Under the pieces are notes generated by a model. It did no database searches. It was not told the origin of the DNA and saw only the letters and a program-made list of their open reading frames with translations. From Azadirachta indica (taxonomy: Eukaryota; Streptophyta; Magnoliopsida; Sapindales; Meliaceae), in the NCBI GenBank assembly GCA_022749755.1, contig CM040448.1:1670481-1734480 (forward strand): a stretch of 64,000 nt of DNA. The letters are read 5' to 3'. Made by a program: the position numbers and the translations under genes. Position 1 is the first letter of the stretch; each line of letters opens with the position of its first letter. Positions 46,764-57,900 of the stretch are shown piece by piece.

Positions 46764-49700
46764 ATGTTCCAAATCCTCTCTACTCTGAAGAACTCCCACA
46801 AGCTCTACAAAATCAAACGGGTTCGTTATCTTTTCTCCAGACAACAGCACATTTTCTCAGGGGATACTGCTCTTACAGGCGGTGCAATTTCGTCTTTATC
46901 ATTATTAAAGGAGCCAAGAAACGAGCCCCACGTAGATTTATCTTCCATTAACTTCTCTGGTATTGCACAATCTGTTCTGTTGAGGTGTTCCCAATTGTTT
47001 GAGGTAAAGCAATGTAAACCACATGATAATGCTTCATCAAAAGACTTTCTTTTGGTTCTATCTGATGTAATACCTGAAACTGTGCGTAAGTTTTGGAGAT
47101 TTTTTGTATTGAAACCGGAAAATGTGCTGGAAATATTAGTGGGTTTTCAGTTTGAGTGCGAAAAGGTTGGATTTAGAGGTGGAGAAGTTGAAACTGTATG
47201 GGAAATGTTTAAGTGGGCCAGTAGGCAATACATGGGTTTTAAGCATCTTCCTAGGTCATATGAGGTTATGGCCTCACTGCTTGTACGAGTGGGAATGTTT
47301 AGAGAAGTTGAGTTATTGTTCTTGGCAATGGAAAAAGAGGGAATTTTGTTGAATAGTACTGAAATTTTCAGTAATTTGATTGAAGGATATGTTGGTGTTG
47401 GAGACATAGAAAGGAGTATTTTGCTGTTCGATCAAATTAGGGGGAGGGGTTTAGTTCCCTACTCATCCTGTTATGGTGTTATTATTGATTATTTGGTTAA
47501 AATGAAGAGAACCCAATTGGCTCTTCGAGTTTGTTTGGATATGGTGGTGACGGGGATTAATTTAACTGATGTGGAAAAGGCTAGTTTTCAGAATGTTGTT
47601 AGGTTACTTTGCAGAGAAGGAAAGATTCAGGAGTCAAGAAATCTTGTGAGGAAGGCTATGCCTTTTGGATTGGAGCCTAGTGTACTAGTACTTAATGAGA
47701 TTGCTTTTGGATACTGTGAGAAGAAGAACTTTGAAGATTTGCGGAGTTTCTTTGCTGAAACGAAGTGTGCACCGGATGTTCTTGCTTGCAATAGGATAGT
47801 TAGTACCATATGTAACATCTATGGTGTGGAGAGAGCAGATTTCTTCAGGCAAGAATTGGAGCATTTGGGTTTCAAGCCTGACGAAATAACCTTTGGGATC
47901 TTGATTGGTTGGAGTTGTCGTGAAGGGAATTTGAGGAGTGCCCTTCTCTATCTCTCAGAGATTTTATCAAGAGGCTTAAATCCGGATACATTTTCTTACA
48001 ACTCTCTTATCAGTGGGATGTTTAAGCAGGGTATGTGGAAGCATGCCAAAGACATTCTTGATGAAATGGTGAATAGGGGAACACCTCCTACTTTATCCAC
48101 CTACAGAATTCTTCTGGCCGGATATTGTAAAGCCAGGCAAATTGAGGAAGCAAAAATGATGGTCTCTGAGATGGCTAACTGTGGTTTTATTAAACTCTCA
48201 TTGGTAGACGATCCACTTTCCAAGGCATTTATGGTCTTGGGGCTCAATCCATCGGCTGTGCGATTGAGAAGGGACAATGAGATGGGATTTTCAAAAGCAG
48301 AGTTTTTTGATGATCTTGGGAATGGACTTTACTTAGATACAGACCTAGATGAGTTTGAGAAAAAAGTAACTGAGATTCTTGAAGATGCCATGATACCTGA
48401 TTTTAACTCTCTTGTAATGATGGAATGTATTCATGGAAATTTAAAAGCTGCATTGCTGTTGGTAGATGAAATGGTTCGATGGGGTCAAGAACTGTCTTTG
48501 TCTGTCTTTTCAGCATTGGTGAAGGGGTTGTGTGCTTCTCGTTCCCATATCAAGGCATGCATTGGTCTTCTTGAAAAAATGCCTAAGTTGATCGATCAGC
48601 TAGATCAAGAATCTCTCAATTTGCTTGTTCAATCTTGCTGTAGGAAGGGATTGGTAAGCAAAGGGAAGAAAATTTTTGATGGGACACTTCAGAGGGGTCT
48701 AGCAATCGAGAACAAGACTTACACTGCACTACTGATTGGTTTGTGTAAGAAAGGAATTTTGAAGGATCTTCATGGTTACTGGGATATTGCTCAAAATAAA
48801 AAATGGATACCTTGTTTTGATGATAGTAAAGCACTTGTAGAATGTCTCTGCCATCAAAAAATGCTGAAAGAATTATTGGAGCTTCTTGAATGTATGCTAG
48901 TGTCTTACCCTTACTTAATGTCAGACATCTGTCAAGTGTTCCTGGAAAAGCTTTGTGTTACAGGTTTTTCCAGCTCTGCACATGCATTGGTGGAAGAACT
49001 TTTACAGCTGGGCTGCAACTTGGATCAAATGGCATACAGCCATCTTATAAGAGGGTTACACAAGGAGAAAAAGTTTTCAGTTGCCTTTAGGATATTGGAC
49101 TCTATGCTGGCTAAGAACATGGCCCCTTGCTGGGATGTTTCTGTTTCATTAATTCCGCATCTATTTAGAGCGGATAGACTCGAAAAAGCTGTTGCACTAA
49201 GGGAGATTAGTTTGAAGGAGCAACCTTTGTTATCATCTTCTTTCCATGATGCCTTCATAAAAGGATTTTGTATGACTGGAAAGCTTGAAGAAGCATCTAA
49301 GTTGTTTCAGGATGCATTCTCCACGAGGATGCTTCCTGAAGGGGAAGTTTATAACACACTTATTCAAGGGCATTGCCAAGCTAATAACTTGAGGAAAGTC
49401 AAGGAACTACTAGGTGTCATGACAAGAAAAAATTTAACCATCTCAATCTCAAGTTATCGGAATTTGGTGCACTGGATGTGTATGGAGGGTAGAATCCCTT
49501 GCGCATTAAGCCTAAGAGAGTTAATGCTTGGACAAAGCATCTCTCATGATATCATCATCCTTAACATCCTGGTATTTTATCTTATATCATCTGGGAACAA
49601 TACTCATGTGAGTAAAGTTTTAAATGAATTGCTGGAGGACGAATCGCTAGTCAATGAAGTAACTTACAATTTTCTTGTGTATGGGTTTTTGAAGTCTAAG

Positions 49701-50531
49701 GATATTACAAGTTCTGTGCACTATCTTTCTACTATGATCTCTAAGGGAATTATGCCAAGCAATCGCAGCTCAAGTAAAGTTATAAGCTGCCTGTGTGAAG
49801 TTGGGGAACTTGCAAAAGCTTTGGAGTTGAGTCAAGAAATGAGACTAAAAGGTTGGGTTCATAGTTCTATCATTCAGAATGCAATTGTTGAGGGGCTTCT
49901 TTCTTGCGGTAAGCTTCAAGAAGCAGTACAATTTCTGGATCAGATTGTAGGTGAGGGTCTAGTTCCTGATACTATCAATTACGATAATCTAATTAAGCAG
50001 TTTTGTGGGTATGGAAGGCTAAACAAGGCTATTGAACTTTTGGATATAATGTTGAAGAAAGGAAGCATCCCTAATTCTGCAAGTTATGATTATATAATTT
50101 ATGGATTTTGTACGTGTAACAAGCTTGATGAAGCTATGGATTTCCATGCTGAGATGTTGCTTAGGAACCTGAAGCCAAGTATGAAAGCGTGGGACATGCT
50201 TGTCCATAAATTATGCCTAGAAGGACGAACTACCGAAGCAGAAACACTGTTGATGTCTATCGTTCATTTAGGTGAATCTCCAACTTGGGAAATGTACTCC
50301 ACTGTAGTTAACAGGTATCGCATCGAAAATAATCTCAGGAAGGCATCAGAGCTTGTGCAAGTAATGCAACGAAGCGGGTATAGTCCAGATTTCAGCACAC
50401 ACTGGTCTCTGATAAGCAGCTTAAGCAGTTCAAATGAAAAGGGCAATAATAAAAGCAGCCAAGGTTTTTTGTCAAGGCTGCTTTCTGGAAGTGGATTTTC
50501 TTGGAATAAAGAGGACTCCAAGGCTAAGTAA
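46764..50531 (+). CDS. 1255-aa P-class PPR protein (At5g15280-like)
   Basis: An intronless frame of 1255 codons, unusually long for a PPR. An N-terminal basic, Ser/Leu-rich stretch (residues 1-40) could target mitochondria. From about residue 150 to the end some 25 degenerate 35-residue repeats can be followed by phrases such as GYCKARQIEEAKMM, SYNSLISGMFKQG and TYTALLIGLCKKG. No E or DYW motifs follow the last repeat, so this is P-class, acting in organellar transcript processing, stability or translation and not in editing itself. It matches At5g15280 in length and in neighbours: KH gene on one side, CASP on the other. The frame is intact throughout, which supports a functional gene. The first ATG is used because the reading frame upstream has stops. 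Confidence 0.93.
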   Translation: MFQILSTLKNSHKLYKIKRVRYLFSRQQHIFSGDTALTGGAISSLSLLKEPRNEPHVDLSSINFSGIAQSVLLRCSQLFEVKQCKPHDNASSKDFLLVLSDVIPETVRKFWRFFVLKPENVLEILVGFQFECEKVGFRGGEVETVWEMFKWASRQYMGFKHLPRSYEVMASLLVRVGMFREVELLFLAMEKEGILLNSTEIFSNLIEGYVGVGDIERSILLFDQIRGRGLVPYSSCYGVIIDYLVKMKRTQLALRVCLDMVVTGINLTDVEKASFQNVVRLLCREGKIQESRNLVRKAMPFGLEPSVLVLNEIAFGYCEKKNFEDLRSFFAETKCAPDVLACNRIVSTICNIYGVERADFFRQELEHLGFKPDEITFGILIGWSCREGNLRSALLYLSEILSRGLNPDTFSYNSLISGMFKQGMWKHAKDILDEMVNRGTPPTLSTYRILLAGYCKARQIEEAKMMVSEMANCGFIKLSLVDDPLSKAFMVLGLNPSAVRLRRDNEMGFSKAEFFDDLGNGLYLDTDLDEFEKKVTEILEDAMIPDFNSLVMMECIHGNLKAALLLVDEMVRWGQELSLSVFSALVKGLCASRSHIKACIGLLEKMPKLIDQLDQESLNLLVQSCCRKGLVSKGKKIFDGTLQRGLAIENKTYTALLIGLCKKGILKDLHGYWDIAQNKKWIPCFDDSKALVECLCHQKMLKELLELLECMLVSYPYLMSDICQVFLEKLCVTGFSSSAHALVEELLQLGCNLDQMAYSHLIRGLHKEKKFSVAFRILDSMLAKNMAPCWDVSVSLIPHLFRADRLEKAVALREISLKEQPLLSSSFHDAFIKGFCMTGKLEEASKLFQDAFSTRMLPEGEVYNTLIQGHCQANNLRKVKELLGVMTRKNLTISISSYRNLVHWMCMEGRIPCALSLRELMLGQSISHDIIILNILVFYLISSGNNTHVSKVLNELLEDESLVNEVTYNFLVYGFLKSKDITSSVHYLSTMISKGIMPSNRSSSKVISCLCEVGELAKALELSQEMRLKGWVHSSIIQNAIVEGLLSCGKLQEAVQFLDQIVGEGLVPDTINYDNLIKQFCGYGRLNKAIELLDIMLKKGSIPNSASYDYIIYGFCTCNKLDEAMDFHAEMLLRNLKPSMKAWDMLVHKLCLEGRTTEAETLLMSIVHLGESPTWEMYSTVVNRYRIENNLRKASELVQVMQRSGYSPDFSTHWSLISSLSSSNEKGNNKSSQGFLSRLLSGSGFSWNKEDSKAK

Positions 50532-51933
50532 GGTGATACAATGCAATAAAGATTCTAGTTTGCAATTTATTTCTTTATTTGTTGATACAATATGTATATG
50601 TGTATATATACATATATATATATATATATTTTGGAAAGATGTTGATACAATAATAAAACAGGAAAATTGTTCCATTTTACTACCTTAATGGTTCTGGATT
50701 GAAGTCTTAGTTTTGTTTTGATATAGGATAGAAAATTTGGTCTTTTGTAGCATCACATGTATTTTAACTGGTCTGTTGTCTTTACCAAATTTATACAAGC
50801 AACGCTTAGGAATTTCCTCTTTGCCTATTTGCTCTTTTTCTTTTGTAGTGCACTTGATTTCAGCCACTCCTATATGATGAAAAATGGCAGCTAAGTTATT
50901 GAATGTGTATTCCCCATCTACTTATCTATAGATCAATACTTCGTTTGAAAAAAGATATTGCATGAATCATGTAAGTAAGATTCGACTGTCAAACCTCTTG
51001 AAAAAGGGGTCATATTATCCAAATTTTAAAGTTCTTTTTTTTGTTGCATGATATAAAGCATGAACTGGATAACGAATAGAAAACTTAAGTCGCGCAACCG
51101 AAAATTTAAAAAATACAACAAAGATCTGGAGAGTTGCTCGTCACACTTGATTGTACTGTAATCCTATCGTACAGGAAATACAGACAGAAATATAAGCTTG
51201 ATCGAATCAAAGACTTCCAAAACATATGCAAAGTCTCGGGTTACTCTTCAGTAGTTTTTTATTGACTCGCAACAAAAACAAAAACATAAATAAAAATGAG
51301 ACAACCTACTATCCTGGGGAAACTTCTGATTTGTTTCCTGAAGATGATAATAAGAGTTTTTTTGAAGGAATTAAAGTGGTTTGGTTCAATTATGTACCAA
51401 TCATATACCGACTCAAGCTCCATGTGTCATTTCCATATGTTGCAAAAAATTAGTAACTGCCCCATATTCCCAAAGTTCCCGGCTTAATGGAATATGCGAA
51501 CTCTACTAAAGAATTTTCAAGGAGATTCTTCTGGCTTTTCCGAAAAGAGAACGCAACAACGAATTCTGCCTTTGCAAATTTGGGTCATGTGGTTTGATGG
51601 AGTTGGTGTAAAAAATAGAGCAAGTAAGGCGTAGCAGGTACTGACTGAACAAAAAAATACATTATCTCATTCGCTTTAGTCAGTACGGTCTTGTTACAAG
51701 CACAAATTTTCCGGACTTACAGCAGGAAAGTGGGGTTTCCAAGGCACTAAAACTATCCAAACTGCTCTGGGTTTTTTCTTTTTTTGGGTTTTGCATGTGG
51801 GAACATTGGTTTCATGCATGTATATATATATACCTATTCATTTCTCCTTCTGCATGCACATTCAAGTTTCAAACTGTTAAGTATACATTATAACCCTTTA
51901 AAGAAAGCTATAAAAAACAGCGCAAGAAGAAAA
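50532..51933. other. Spacer between the long PPR and CASP genes
   Basis: PPR 3' UTR, then AT-rich sequence with a TA/GTATA run at about 50594-50630, then CASP promoter. A (TA)n run sits at 51822-51831. The frames at 51226-51487 show no family features. Confidence 0.55.
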
Positions 51934-52667
51934 ATGAAGGCAGGTGGTGTTGAGCTTAGTGAAGCCAGGAATTCTGCCCCAAGAAGAGGGGTGAATAGAG
52001 GAATTTCAATACTAGACTTTATATTGAGGCTGTTTGCTTTTATTGGTACACTAGGGAGTGCAATTGCTATGGCAACAACTAACGAAACACTTCCTTTCTT
52101 CACTCGGTTCATCCGATTCAGAGCTGAATACGATGATCTTCCAGCCTTCACGTAAGATTTCACCATCGCTAAGTTTGATTATATTGGAAATAGTACATAT
52201 GCTTTCGCATGGGGAAAATACTGAGTTTTTCATTTCAACAGGTTCTTTGTGATCGCAAATGCCATTGTCAGCGGCTATCTGATTCTTTCACTCCCTCTTT
52301 CAATCTTCAACATTATCAGAAGCAGTGCACAGAAGAGTAGAATTATTTTGTTGATCTTTGACACGGTAAGCCCTTGGACAATAAGCTAATGTGCAGCTCA
52401 ATGAACATGAGAAACTTATGCTTCTTATGACAAAAGTTTACTGTGTTGTAGGCAATGCTTGCACTTGTAACAGCTGGAGCATCAGCAGCAGCAGCAGTTG
52501 TATTCTTGGCACACAAGGGTAATGCAAGAGTAAACTGGTTTGCCATCTGCCAGCAATTCAACTCCTTCTGCGAGCGAAGCTCTGGTTCTTTGATCGGATC
52601 CTTTGCAGGAATAGCAGTGTTTATGCTGATAATGGTGCTGTCTGCTGTGGCACTTTATCGACGTTGA
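51934..52667 (+). CDS. Casparian strip membrane domain protein (CASP)
   Basis: Three exons (51934..52151, 52242..52365, 52452..52667) give 185 aa. The protein has four membrane helices with a short cytosolic N-terminus ([11 protein letters not shown]). The first extracellular loop has the CASP signature [25 protein letters not shown] (split by intron 1 in the Thr codon), which in the CASP1-5 clade is needed for scaffold assembly. TM3 is followed by the second extracellular loop, [20 protein letters not shown], with a Cys pair (ICQQFNSFC) typical of the clade. CASPs form the scaffold of the endodermal Casparian strip and recruit the lignin-polymerising machinery, under MYB36. The ECL1 signature marks a true CASP, not merely a CASP-like (CASPL) protein. 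Position next to the long PPR fits CASP5 (At5g15290). Confidence 0.93.
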
Positions 52668-53366
52668 TGCCATTTCACATATCAGGGTATTAATTTTTGT
52701 GTTTGTTGTTTGTTGAATTGTGCTTGCAAGATTTAAGACAACTAAGCGTGGTTTGTGTTATGTATGAACTTCCTGTAATATTGGCTTTTCTTTTCTTTTT
52801 TTAATGGAATGAATTTGCTGTCTTCCAAGTTGCCATTTCTTTATTGAATTATGGCTTTTCAATTAATTTGAATATCAGTATTTGGAGATTCTGAATATTC
52901 TATAAACGGACAAACGAAGACTGTTAAGGAAATTATCCCCATCTAGAATCTCTCTATCTAGCCACTAACATCCATCGCTATACCTTAATATTCCAATAAT
53001 TAATCAGTCAAGATTAAATTCATCTAATAAGCTACTTTCAGGACACAACTTTTGCAAAGAAAAATCTCACTATATGTGACATGGAAGAATGTGTGATAAA
53101 GATTAGCTTCCAATTTCCTGTCAAATAAAAAAGATTAGCTTCCAACTAAAAGTTTCAGAACCAATCTAGTATTTTCTTCAATATCAGATTTATAGAATTT
53201 GATTTAATACAGATACACCATAAAGATAAAAGAAAATAAGGCTTTCTCGAATATAAAATTTAAAATTCAACAATGATGCTTTCATTTAAGCTTGTATAAT
53301 GTTTACTAAAATTCCTATTAACATGTGAAGGTTAGGATGAGAAAATTTTTCTTGACAATTTGTAAC
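52668..53366. other. Convergent intergenic region between CASP and PPR
   Basis: Both 3' UTRs lie here. No gene is recognisable; the sequence is AT-rich. Confidence 0.6.
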
Positions 53367-54995
53367 TTAAGAATCTGGGTTTCTTGAATGTTGTTTAGGT
53401 TTCAAATTTAAAAAATATTGCATGAGAGCTTTATCATCTGCTTTAATTAGGCTACAACCGGGTTCTTTCCTTACTCCGCTATCATCCATCAATTTTCTCA
53501 CCTTCTCAACTCCATCCCACTCACCTTGTGAAGCATACATGTTGGAAAGTAATACATAGTCCCCACTCTCATCCTTTCTCATGTTAAGTAATCTCTCATT
53601 TGCACGCCTTCCTAACTCAATGTTGCCATGAATTCTACAAGCCCCGAGCAAAGTTCTCCAGATAATGGCATTTGGTTCAATTTCCATGCTGTCCACAAAC
53701 TCAAATGCTTCATTCAACAATCCGGCACGCGCTAACAAGTCCACCATACACCCATAATGCCTTATATTTGGCTCAATACTATACTCATCTTTCATAAGCT
53801 GAAAATATCTCTTCCCCTCTTCCACTCTACCTGCATGACTACAAGCAACCAGAACTCCAACAAATGTGATCTCACTAGGCCTAAATTTTAACCTCTGCAT
53901 TTCAAGAAACAAGGCAATTGATTCCTCAGCATAGCCATGAAAAGCCAACCCTCCTATGACCGAACTCCATGTTGAAACATCTTTCTCCTTCATCCCACGG
54001 AACACTTCCATTGCTCTCTCACTGCTTCCACACTTGGCATACATATCTATAAGTGCATTCCCAAGAAAAACATTCATATTCCCTGAAGTTATCTCCAAAA
54101 GTTTGCGATGTATCTTCTTGCCCGTTTCCAAATCACCCAATTCTGCACAAGCAGACAACAAACTCAACATAGTCAAATCATCCGGTCGCTCTCCCACACT
54201 CCTCATCTCCTCAAACATCTCCAATGCTTGTTTATGCATTCCACAAAGTACATACCCGGAAATCATTGCATTCCAAGTCACAACGTCTCTTTTAGGCACC
54301 TTATTGAAAAGGTCTCTCGCTTTCTCCATTTCTCGTTGTTTCACGTACCCAGTAATCATCACATTCCAAGAAACCAAATCCTTAGCCGGCATTTCATCAA
54401 AAAGACTTCTGGCCACACTTAATTCTCCTCTTCTTGCATAGCCTGCAGTCAAAGCAGACCAAGCAACAACATCCATTTTCGCATTACCATCGAATAACAA
54501 ACTCGCAGCATCCAAATCACCACAATTAGCGTGGAAATAAATAAGGGTATTCCTAACGAACCTATTGAACTCAAATCCGTGTTTAATAACCTTTCCATGA
54601 ACACAGAACCCCATGTTTCTATACAAAAGCCTAGTACAAGCTTTAAGTACAAACGAAAACGTGAACTTATTAGGCTTCGCACAGCTTTTCTCCATCTGGG
54701 TATACAGTAAGATTCCATTCAACGGGTCTTGGCTCTGAGCTGAGCCTCTAATCATGGTGTTATACATAAAAGTATCCGGTTCGGTAATTTGCGCAAACAG
54801 CTGGTGGGCATATTTTATTGCACCTGGAACTACCATAGCACTGTAAAAAATCAGCTCCCTCAAGGCTGCCGGATTCGAGTTGAAGCCATTGATGATAATC
54901 AAAGCTTGGATTTGTTTTAAAGTTCGGAGATTTGTGCATTTTTGCCATAGGCTTGAACTTTGCTGGCGGTTTATTTCTCTTCCTAAACATCCCAT
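53367..54995 (-). CDS. PLS-class PPR protein with E motifs (At5g15300-like)
   Basis: An intronless frame of 542 aa from the ATG at 54995. From about residue 50 it carries P, L and S repeats with the usual phrases (ALIDMYAKCG, WSALTAGYARRG, WNVMITGYVKQ, WNAMISGYVLCG). The C-terminus shows an E region, WRTLLGACRIHGNIELG through YVLLSNMYASQGEWDGVEKVRKLM, and KKEPGCSLI-type residues, but no DYW domain. Such E-class proteins act in organellar C-to-U editing, using a deaminase supplied in trans. Arabidopsis At5g15300 sits directly after CASP5, as this gene does here. The intact frame and length suggest function. The cut-off of the last motifs (LNLKPKQHSRNPDS) is a normal short tail, not a lesion. 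Confidence 0.92.
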   Translation of the reverse strand: MGCLGREINRQQSSSLWQKCTNLRTLKQIQALIIINGFNSNPAALRELIFYSAMVVPGAIKYAHQLFAQITEPDTFMYNTMIRGSAQSQDPLNGILLYTQMEKSCAKPNKFTFSFVLKACTRLLYRNMGFCVHGKVIKHGFEFNRFVRNTLIYFHANCGDLDAASLLFDGNAKMDVVAWSALTAGYARRGELSVARSLFDEMPAKDLVSWNVMITGYVKQREMEKARDLFNKVPKRDVVTWNAMISGYVLCGMHKQALEMFEEMRSVGERPDDLTMLSLLSACAELGDLETGKKIHRKLLEITSGNMNVFLGNALIDMYAKCGSSERAMEVFRGMKEKDVSTWSSVIGGLAFHGYAEESIALFLEMQRLKFRPSEITFVGVLVACSHAGRVEEGKRYFQLMKDEYSIEPNIRHYGCMVDLLARAGLLNEAFEFVDSMEIEPNAIIWRTLLGACRIHGNIELGRRANERLLNMRKDESGDYVLLSNMYASQGEWDGVEKVRKLMDDSGVRKEPGCSLIKADDKALMQYFLNLKPKQHSRNPDS

Positions 54996-57900
54996 GAAGC
55001 TTTTGCGCTTACTTTTCCAGTCATGAGTATCGATCTCTTTGGGCTATGCATGTAAAGCTCCATCACTGTTGGGCCAAAAATGCCCATAAAAAATTAAATT
55101 AGGCCCATTAAAATAGATATTCAACGTTTAATCGCTTATTAAGATCCAAATTTTGTAAATCAATCAAATTTTAAGTATTTCAACTTTGTAAGTACCAATT
55201 AATATATAAAGTGAGGGAGATCAACGTCTCTTATAACCATCATTAGTTTCCTATGACATTTTATGAGAGTCATTCATATAAATAAAATGATCGAGTTAAT
55301 AATTTTTAATATTGATACTACATATTAAGATTAAATTATGAAAAAAAAATTAAAACCTTTTATGACATTCAATATCACACCCATTAAAAATATTTTAAAA
55401 ATCGTTTAAATGAGTAGAATAATATTATTAAATGTTATGTGTAAGTTAGTTCAACTAATAAAATATCTTAAAATATTACAAAAGTTAAGAAGTTGAAAAC
55501 AATTTTACACAATTGTACTAAATTTAAAAAGAGCATGATTATTTCTTTTATAAATAATTTTAGTGATACTCAAATATCATAAAATGCTTCATTAAAGTTA
55601 AGACCAAAATTTTTCCTAAGAAATAAGATATTACTAGATTTTTCAAAAACAAAATCATTCTCTCTAACACTTCCACTCTCTTTATAAAATAAGTTATTAT
55701 ATATAAATAAAACTAGCTAGATACCCCATAACAAATAAACAGTATTCTAGAGTAGAGTCCACTTAGACCATATAATAATAAAACAAAAATCCCATTCACC
55801 AAACTTAAAAAATTAAAAAAAAAAAAATGAAAAGCTTCACATCACTCAATTGTAACACTTCAACTTCACATATTATTAAATTATCTCCTATACTCTATCC
55901 TCAACCATCTAGATGGCATAGAATGTTAATCCAACAATCAAGATCATCTTGCTAGTCTTATTAAATCATATCCATGTTAATCACATTGAAATTAAAAAAT
56001 TAATTTTGGGTCAATTTTATTTTTTTTTTAAAAGAAGAAAAATTAGAAATGGGTTAGGATTTTTGGTTGTTATAAAATAAACCAACCAAAATCTACCACC
56101 TCTTCTTTATCAAACTATTGTTGGTTACAACTCCCAACCTTATGTGTTTCCAAATCTTCAACTAGTTTATGTCAATGACATCTTCAAAGAATAAAATTAA
56201 TTATAATTTAATTAATGTGTAAATTAGCAACCTTTGAGATATATATATATATATATATTGCAGTACCAATTTATTAATTAAATATGTTATCCTTTACAGC
56301 TATGTCTATCGCTCCCCCTATAAGCTAATGTTCCATTGACTTAAGACATTTTATTTCTAGCATACCCTTTACTTTAAAAATAAAAAAATTAAAATTAAAA
56401 TTAAAAAAAAATCTTAGTATCACTTTCAAAAAATATTTGGTCTTTTATTATTCAAAAACAAAAAATATATATTCAATTTATGCCGACAAAATAAGATCAT
56501 AAATTTTTTCTTCTTTGCACATTAAAAACATTGCAATCGAATTGATTTTTCTGACTAATATGCGTTACTTTTATTGAAAGAGCATAAAAACTTTTATACA
56601 TCTAATCTAAAGAAGAATTATTCTCTTTTTGCTTCTAAAAATTACTTGATTACATTTTGATTAGTAAGCTAATAACGCTTAATTAGCTCCCAATTATTAA
56701 CTAATTTAATAACCCAGTAATCTTCCAATAATAGTTGATTAAGATATGATTAATTAATTTTTTTTAGTATAAATATTTTAAACTTAACCTATCTCTATTG
56801 AAAATATAGGGTTTGGTACTCCTAGTTTTGAGATTAATCATAGAAAGCAGAAACAACCAAAAATGTTGTCAAAAGCTGCTGTCGTAACTCCATTGCTTTT
56901 GCAAATTGCATTATTTGTATCATCACATCCTTAATGTATTGGTTATGGCTTACCATTAATTTTGCCACGTGGCAGTAAATGATTGCTTGAGTTTTACTAA
57001 AGCTGTTAGCATTAGTGACTTTCACTTTCTGTTGTAACTTCTCGTCAATAAGTAATTATTCTCCTGTATCACCCAATAATAGTACGCATATAAATTTGAT
57101 TTTTTGTATTTAATTATAGGGTTACGCACATTTTCATTCTATTCTAAGTTTTTTCTTATATAACTTTTAAATTTTGTATTATATAAAATAAAAATTTATA
57201 TTTTAATTGATATGGTATAATGCTGATTTTTTGTGTTTCAAACCATATTAAATAAAATAATTAATATGCTGATTATGTTAATCATCACATTTCAAGTGAG
57301 CGAGAGTCAATTAACCACGAGCTTTTCAAACAACTAGGCTTGAACATAATCTAATTAATCACACCTCAAAATAATTGGGTAGCCTAACTCTAATCAAACT
57401 CCAGCTTACTTATCATACTTCTCAACCAATCGGAATCCGCCATGTGTACTACCCCTATCGTGGCATCATGTCGGAACAGAGGAAGCAGGGCCCACACCCG
57501 CCACCTCATCACTGGTTAAATTCGTCAACTAAATCAAAAGGCGCAGTTCGGTACTACTTTTTCTCTCAGCCAATCATAACGTTCCACGTGGGCGAGTTTG
57601 GTTGATTCTCCGTCGGCAATGGCGGCACTGTCTATTCCTTTTTCTCGGACCTTACGTGGCGGATATCAACGTTGACCGTGTGTTTTGGAATCTGGACCGT
57701 CGGATCGAGAAGGTTGCCTAGACGGTTGAAATTCCTCAAAATAGTTATTTCAGGGCACGCGTCTCTGATAATAATTAATTAATTTCCTGAAAAGGAAATA
57801 AGTTATTTCGGCATTATTGGCCTCACAATTTACAAATTAAAAAACAATCAATTATTAACAAACTAATCAATAAGACAAAAACATTTAAATTACAGTTTTC

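Noticed and set aside
57375..57605. 76-aa frame in the GC-rich island
   Set aside because: Its composition follows the island's motifs; no protein family was recognised.
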